Of a stretch of DNA of 27,785 bases, positions 23,696-27,785 are shown piece by piece. This stretch comes from JBGTKH01 sp041744735 (GTDB taxonomy: Bacteria; Planctomycetota; Planctomycetia; Pirellulales; Pirellulaceae): NCBI GenBank assembly GCA_041744735.1, contig JBGTKH010000468.1, positions 1 to 27,785 on the forward strand, in the 5' to 3' direction. How positions within the stretch are numbered: the stretch's first letter is position 1; every line of letters begins with the position of its first letter. A program made the translations under genes and the position numbers. A model generated the notes under the pieces. That model did not search any database, was not told the DNA's origin, and saw only the letters and a list, made by a program, of their open reading frames with translations.

Positions 23696-24169
23696 ATGTC
23701 TCAATTCACTTTCCTTGCCGACAGCATCGCCGATACCGAACGATTGGGCGCCGCGCTGGCCGACGTGTTACCGGACGGCACGACCGTGGCGCTGTGCGGT
23801 ACGTTGGGAGCGGGCAAGACGCGGTTGGTGCAGGCGATCGCGGCGGCGTGCGGTGTGCCGCGCGACGAAGTGGTCAGTCCCACTTTCGTCTTGTGCCAGC
23901 AGTATCAAGGCCGCCGCACGCTGTATCATCTCGATGCGTATCGCCTGCGCGACGATGACGAGTTTCTAGAGCTTGGTCCCGAAGAATTCTTCGCCGCTCA
24001 GGCCGTCACGCTGATCGAATGGGCCGACCGGGTCCGCGATTGCTTGCCGCCCGAGCACATCGAGATAAATATGGAGGTTACCGGCGAGACGGCTCGCCGC
24101 TTTCAAATCACGGCCGTCGGCCAGATGCATCGGCAAACGATCGAAGCCTTGCACCGCCGGTTAGCGTGA
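23696..24169 (+). CDS. tsaE: tRNA threonylcarbamoyladenosine biosynthesis ATPase TsaE
   Basis: TsaE is the P-loop ATPase that works with TsaD and TsaB to make t6A at position 37 of ANN-decoding tRNAs. The 157-residue protein has Walker A GTLGAGKT (35-42), the family motif SPTFVLCQQY (61-70), HLDAYRL (Asp80) and LIEWADRV (Glu108, Trp109). The length is typical. ATG 23696 follows a GGTGAG about ten bases upstream. It lies downstream of a tRNA thiolase candidate, separated by a palindromic repeat. Confidence 0.95.
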   Translation: MSQFTFLADSIADTERLGAALADVLPDGTTVALCGTLGAGKTRLVQAIAAACGVPRDEVVSPTFVLCQQYQGRRTLYHLDAYRLRDDDEFLELGPEEFFAAQAVTLIEWADRVRDCLPPEHIEINMEVTGETARRFQITAVGQMHRQTIEALHRRLA

Positions 24170-24194
24170 TTTTATCGATCGAATCTGCTAGAAT
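24166..24194 (+). promoter_or_regulatory. Candidate extended -10 promoter of the zinc-ribbon gene
   Basis: TGCTAGAAT (24186-24194) is an extended -10 with a strong TAGAAT hexamer; the -35 position 17 bp upstream (GTGATT) is weak. Transcription would start near 24201, about 50 nt before ATG 24254. Confidence 0.4.
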
Positions 24195-24253
24195 GCGGCG
24201 AATCGATCGTGCCGCGAAGTCGGCGAGGACCGCAACCATTCGACAGTCCCAGC

Positions 24254-25081
24254 ATGACCATCACATTCCTGTGTCCCAACGGACACCAGCTTTCAACGAA
24301 AGACGAACGCGCGGGCAAGCCGGGCAAGTGCCCGAAGTGCGGCACCGAGTTCGTCGTCCCGGAAATCACGGACGAAGAGGACTATACCGAAGACCTTCCG
24401 CACGAAGAAGCAGCCGGGGAATCCGGCGCGCCGAAAACCGGTAGCACGGCGACTATCGGTGAACCAAAAAGCGGCGGCGACGGCGCCGCGAAGACGGCCG
24501 ATGCGGGGATGATCGTGTTTCTCTGTCCGAATGGCCACAGGCTGAACGGCCCGGCGCGGCTGCAAGGGCGGCCTGGACAATGTCCGCACTGCGGCGCGAA
24601 ATTCCGCATCCCCAGCTACGAGGAGATGGAGCAGGAAGAGTCAGTGGAAGAAGAACCGGAGGACGAGATTCCGGTCGGCACGATCGTGCAAGACGAAGCG
24701 GGCACCGATCAGGCAGCGCTGCAGGGTGTCGAAGAGATTTCGGACGACGAGTTGGAAGTTGTTGAGGAGCTAGAGCCGGAAGTTTTCCAAGGCAAGGTCG
24801 AATCGACGTCGCCCCCAACTCCCGGCAGCGCGTCGCTGGCCGACATCGTCGCGCGGCTCTGGTCACACAAAGGCGAGAACGACATCGTCGAGTTTCACAT
24901 GGAGCAAGGCGAAGTGCTGAAGCCGGACCTATTCGCCGGGGCGCTTTCACAGAAAACGCACGGCGTGTTCGCCGTGATCGAGGTGGACGACACGTTCACC
25001 GTGACATCCGTACCGTGGGAGTCGGTCAAGCGCGTGGTCTTTCGGCAACTCAAGGATTTGCCGAAGGGGCTGTTTCAGTAA
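24254..25081 (+). CDS. Double zinc-ribbon protein of unknown function
   Basis: The 275-residue protein has two zinc ribbons with the same spacing, C-x3-H-x14-C-x2-C: FLCPNGHQL...CPKCG (Cys7, His11, Cys26, Cys29) and FLCPNGHRL...CPHCG (Cys91, His95, Cys110, Cys113). A strongly acidic linker (about 121-185, many Glu and Asp) joins them to a C-terminal domain of about 85 residues with mixed helix and strand (LADIVARLWSHKGENDIVEF). Similar ribbons recur in planctomycete proteins, but the C-terminal domain is not recognised. The start at 24254 is preferred over 24209 because the first ribbon begins just after it. No signal peptide or membrane segment is seen, so it is probably cytoplasmic. Confidence 0.75.
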   Translation: MTITFLCPNGHQLSTKDERAGKPGKCPKCGTEFVVPEITDEEDYTEDLPHEEAAGESGAPKTGSTATIGEPKSGGDGAAKTADAGMIVFLCPNGHRLNGPARLQGRPGQCPHCGAKFRIPSYEEMEQEESVEEEPEDEIPVGTIVQDEAGTDQAALQGVEEISDDELEVVEELEPEVFQGKVESTSPPTPGSASLADIVARLWSHKGENDIVEFHMEQGEVLKPDLFAGALSQKTHGVFAVIEVDDTFTVTSVPWESVKRVVFRQLKDLPKGLFQ

Positions 25082-25114
25082 CGCGCAGTGCTCCGTCAAG
25101 CGTAACTGATGGAT

Positions 25115-25178
25115 GTAGCCGAACTCGCCAGAGTTTGGTGCTCCCGCGATCCGGCCAAAGTCTGGCGACTTCGGCTAC
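25115..25178. repeat. GTAGCCGAA-family palindromic repeat between convergent genes
   Basis: GTAGCCGAACTCGCCAGAGT at the left and TCTGGCGACTTCGGCTAC at the right form inverted ends. It lies between the stops of the zinc-ribbon and ACT genes, where it could also work as a bidirectional terminator-like structure. Confidence 0.75.
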
Positions 25179-25189
25179 TTCCGCGCGAC

Positions 25190-25681
25190 CTAGTCCACTT
25201 CCGCCAAGTCCTGTTCGGTGATCATCGTGAAACCTTTCTCGGCCAGCGTGTCGAGCGCCGTGTCGAGGCTATCGACCATCAGCGCCACGGCGGGCCGCCC
25301 ATGCGGCCGGATGATCAGCGGGTAGGCTTGCACGATGTTGATCTCGGCCTGTAACAGAGCGGTACAGACTTGCAGCAGTGGTTGCGGCCCGGCCGGCAAT
25401 TCGACGCCGATCAGATCGCTTTCGATCATCGCCAGCCCGGCTCGTTCCAGAATCTCGCGACCCTGTTCGGGATGGCTGAGCAACAACCGCACAAAGGCAC
25501 ATTCGGTCGCCTCATTGATTGAGATGGCCACGATGCGGACCTTGCTGCCTTCAAAGCGGCGGACCACTTCCAGCAACTGGCCCACCCGGTTCTCCAGAAA
25601 CACGGTGAACTGCCGGATGCTGGGGTAGTCGCGCCCTCGCATCGTCGAAAAATTGGTTGTGGTGCCTTCGCCAACACTCAT
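25190..25681 (-). CDS. Double ACT-domain protein
   Basis: The 163-residue protein holds two ACT-like domains. The first (about 22-90) has the text RQFTVFLENRVGQLLEVVRR followed by VRIVAISINEATECAFVRLL. The second (about 93-160) begins GVELPAGPQPLLQVCTALLQ and goes on to EINIVQAYPLII. ACT pairs bind amino acids and regulate enzymes or act as stand-alone sensors, as in acetolactate synthase small subunits and related planctomycete proteins. No catalytic domain is attached and no metabolic gene is adjacent, so the ligand is unknown. ATG 25681 gives the whole first domain; ATG 25642 is an alternative that also keeps it. Confidence 0.75.
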   Translation of the reverse strand: MSVGEGTTTNFSTMRGRDYPSIRQFTVFLENRVGQLLEVVRRFEGSKVRIVAISINEATECAFVRLLLSHPEQGREILERAGLAMIESDLIGVELPAGPQPLLQVCTALLQAEINIVQAYPLIIRPHGRPAVALMVDSLDTALDTLAEKGFTMITEQDLAEVD

Positions 25682-25747
25682 GGCTACGCCGCTTTCGTCG
25701 TGCCCCGTTCAGAAGTGGATTAATTCCGTCGCCGCATGATTCAATTA

Positions 25748-25776
25748 ACTATAAAGCATTAGCCAGTTTAGGTCAA
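25748..25776 (-). promoter_or_regulatory. Candidate promoter of the ACT-domain gene
   Basis: On the - strand TTGACC (25776-25771), a 17-bp spacer and TATAGT (25753-25748) match the sigma70 consensus at ten of twelve positions. Transcription would start near 25741, about 60 nt before ATG 25681. Confidence 0.6.
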
Positions 25777-25782
25777 CGGAGA

Positions 25783-25900
25783 GAAGCCCCCCACGAAAGT
25801 CGGCGGGAGACGTCACCCCAGTGCCTAACAACGCGCCGGAACCGCTCGTCGCGCCGAAGCCCCCGACGAAAGTCGGCGGGAGCGGTCACTCCCGCACCTA
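25783..25900. repeat. Two 45-bp direct repeats, each with two hairpins
   Basis: Units at 25783-25827 and 25856-25900 share GAAGCCCCC, ACGAAAGTCGGCGGGAG and a common TA end. In the second unit CCGAC-GAAA-GTCGG is a perfect stem with a GNRA tetraloop, and CGGGAG/CTCCCG forms a second stem; in the first unit both are partly degraded. The remaining bases of the 315-bp gap 25682-25996 hold only the ACT-gene promoter. Confidence 0.75.
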
Positions 25901-25996
25901 GCCAAACGCGTGATGATTCCCGCCGGGTCACGTCTGGGGCGTCCTGCTCGATTGCGGCGCCCTGTCGAAACCTGACCAGAATTACAAGACCGATGT

Positions 25997-27646
25997 CTAC
26001 TCTAACCGCACTTTCGCCCCGAAGTCTCGTTTCTGTTGTTGCACGAAGTAGGTGGCGCAGGCGGCGTCGATCAGGTCGGGGTTGAAAGTGACCGGCTCCA
26101 TGTCGTACTTAGCGATCGAGATCATTTGGTCCAGGATGTCGCGCGGCTGGCACATGCGAAAGGGGCGCTGGGTGGGGCGGTAGTATTTCTCGACCAGATA
26201 GTCGATCCCTTTGTCGTCGTACTCGACCTTGCGCGACTTGCAGACCAGCCGCCAGATTTGGCGCCATTGAGCTTCGTCGGGATCGCGGACTTCGATCTTG
26301 AACTTAATCCGCCGCAGGAACGCTTCGTCGGCCAGTTGGTTCGGGTCCAGGTTGGTGCTGAAGACCAGCAACTGGTCGAAGGGGACTTGGATTTTGGTGC
26401 CGGTCACAGTGGTCAGGTAGTCGTATTTCTTTTCCAGTGGCACGATCCAGCGGTTCAGCAGGTCCATGGGCCGCACTTGCTGGCGGCCGAAGTCGTCGAT
26501 CATGAACATGCCGCCGTTGGCTTTCATTTGCAGCGGCGCCTCGTAGAACTTGCCGGCCTCGTTGTATTTCAGGTCCAGCATCGTCAGCGTCAACTCGCCG
26601 CCCACCACGACCGTGGGCCGCTTGATTTTCACGTAGCGATCGTCGTGCCCTTCCCTCTTCATGATCGAATTGAGCAGCTCGCTGCCGCCTGCGATGGCCG
26701 ACTTGGCTTGCGTGTGCACGATGGGGTCGAACAGTTTGACGATTTGCCCGTTGGCTTCGACCGCGTAGGGGATGTAGATGTCGTCGCCCATCAACCGCGT
26801 CATGCGTTCGGCGATCGACGTTTTGCCGTTGCCGGGGTAACCGAACAAAAAGATGGACGCCGCCGAGTTGATCGCGGGGCCGATTTCATTGAACACTTCG
26901 GGCGTGATCACCAGATCGGAGAACGCCTGCTGGATGTTGCAGCGAGTAACCGTGACGCTCTTGATCGTTTGAGCGGCGATCGACTTCAAGTATTGCTCGA
27001 ACGGCACGGGGGCCGGGCCGCAGTAGGCGGTTTTCTGCAGCGCGTCTTGGACCGCCGCGGGGCCCTTGGGCGGTTTGAGTTCGTACTCTAGCCCCGAATC
27101 GCCCAACGCACCGGGCCGCTGGCCGACCATATCAATTAGCCCCTGCTTGCGCATCGGCGGTAGCAGGTCGCCCACGATCGCATACGGCAGCTTCATGGCC
27201 ACCGCAATTTCCGAGCCGGTCATTCGCCCGCCGTTGTACAGCGCGCGCAAGACGGTTTCCTGCAGCAGCGTCACTGACAGACCGATGTCTGCCAGCGATT
27301 GCGGTTCCGGCGGCACGAAGCTGTTGGACTGTTTCGCCTGGCCTTCTTCCTCGGTCGGAGGCGGCGGGCCGAGTCGCCGAATCGCGTCGCGCGGCCCGTT
27401 GGCTTCAGCTTGGGCCAGTAGCGATTGATATTGCTTGGTGTGCAGCCGCAGGTGTTGCAGGGCTTCCGCATCGCCGTCCGTTTCGGCTTGCTTCAGGCAT
27501 TCCAACAGAGCCGGTGCGACCACGTACTTCACGCCCTCGACGTACATGTGGTGCAGGTACTGGCCGGGCCGCACGAAACAGTCCGGCGTGTGGTCCGAGC
27601 GGCCTTGCATCTCAAAGTAAAACGCCGGATCAACGAGCACTCGCAT
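25997..27646 (-). CDS. AAA-type ATPase with N-terminal winged-helix-like region
   Basis: The 549-residue protein carries Walker A GYPGNGKT (269-276), Walker B MFMIDDF (380-386), a sensor-1 FSTNLDP (429-435, Asn432) and an arginine pair ending LRRIKFKI (444-451). Before it, residues about 120-190 (LQETVLRALYNGGRMTGSEI and PPMRKQGLIDMV) look like a winged-helix module. The N-terminal 100 residues are unlike known domains. This is a conserved planctomycete ATPase, sometimes called an ATPase with chaperone activity; its client is unknown. The start has AGGA seven bases upstream. No signal peptide or membrane segment is seen. Confidence 0.8.
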   Translation of the reverse strand: MRVLVDPAFYFEMQGRSDHTPDCFVRPGQYLHHMYVEGVKYVVAPALLECLKQAETDGDAEALQHLRLHTKQYQSLLAQAEANGPRDAIRRLGPPPPTEEEGQAKQSNSFVPPEPQSLADIGLSVTLLQETVLRALYNGGRMTGSEIAVAMKLPYAIVGDLLPPMRKQGLIDMVGQRPGALGDSGLEYELKPPKGPAAVQDALQKTAYCGPAPVPFEQYLKSIAAQTIKSVTVTRCNIQQAFSDLVITPEVFNEIGPAINSAASIFLFGYPGNGKTSIAERMTRLMGDDIYIPYAVEANGQIVKLFDPIVHTQAKSAIAGGSELLNSIMKREGHDDRYVKIKRPTVVVGGELTLTMLDLKYNEAGKFYEAPLQMKANGGMFMIDDFGRQQVRPMDLLNRWIVPLEKKYDYLTTVTGTKIQVPFDQLLVFSTNLDPNQLADEAFLRRIKFKIEVRDPDEAQWRQIWRLVCKSRKVEYDDKGIDYLVEKYYRPTQRPFRMCQPRDILDQMISIAKYDMEPVTFNPDLIDAACATYFVQQQKRDFGAKVRLE

Positions 27647-27676
27647 AGGATGTCCTGTGCTTGAAGGTGTGAGTAG

Positions 27677-27785
27677 GTTGGGACTCCGTTCCGACCCAAC
27701 GGAGCTTGTTGTGGGCAGGTCTCCCGACCTGCCTACGTCTAGGACCTTGTTGTGGGTTGTTGTGGGGCGGTCTGCCGAGCAGGCC
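27677..27785. repeat. Hairpin cluster upstream of the AAA ATPase, running off the window
   Basis: GTTGGG/CCCAAC (27677-27700, with an overlapping CTCCGTT/AACGGAG) and GGCAGGTC/GACCTGCC (27714-27733, loop TCCC) are followed by GTTGTGGGGCGGTCTGCC at the edge. The last two belong to the GGTCGGGAGACC-like family also seen at 14691-14793. No gene is visible here. Confidence 0.7.

Noticed and set aside
26036..27091. Long + strand open frame opposite the AAA ATPase
   Set aside because: Antisense shadow: the - strand has all AAA motifs, and the + text is low-complexity in Val, Asp, His and Arg.

Overview
The window looks like a chromosomal segment of a planctomycete, probably from the Pirellulales side. 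The evidence is two giant secreted proteins that join a beta-propeller dehydrogenase to HEAT repeats and a CxxCH haem domain, an EF1A-like GTPase, conserved PVC-type genes (double zinc ribbon, AAA ATPase, PP-loop thiolase) and many short palindromic intergenic repeats. The assignment is inferred from gene content only. No rRNA, CRISPR array, prophage or transposase gene was seen.

The left half (about 830-13560) is a histidine island. On the + strand a sigma70-type promoter (830-858) leads into a 19-residue peptide with a run of His codons (898-957), an intrinsic terminator (980-1010), then a HisRS-like gene (hisZ type) and hisG. This has the layout of a transcription attenuator. It runs with very short gaps into an EF1A/eRF3-like GTPase and then the complete histidine utilisation set hutU, hutI, hutG and hutH. 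A second promoter just before hutU could uncouple breakdown from synthesis. HutH carries a helical insertion of roughly 165 residues. Facing it on the - strand are hisS, tRNA-His(GTG) and egtD, the histidine methyltransferase of ergothioneine synthesis. Synthesis, charging, breakdown and methylation of histidine therefore sit in about 13 kb.

The window begins (1-701, - strand) inside a secreted pectate-lyase-superfamily gene. Between it and the his promoter is an 81-bp MITE-like element with 11-bp terminal inverted repeats and an apparent 8-bp target duplication.

The middle (13620-22529) holds a secreted SGNH-like protein, a cluster of hairpins and a tandem repeat, decayed toxin-antitoxin genes (14913-15622), and two divergent large haem/propeller proteins. 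One of these has a 74-bp hairpin inserted in frame in its coding sequence.

The right part (22561-27646) has housekeeping-type genes: a PP-loop tRNA thiolase candidate, tsaE, a double zinc-ribbon protein, a double ACT-domain protein and an AAA ATPase. Most gaps hold copies of a few palindromic repeat families.
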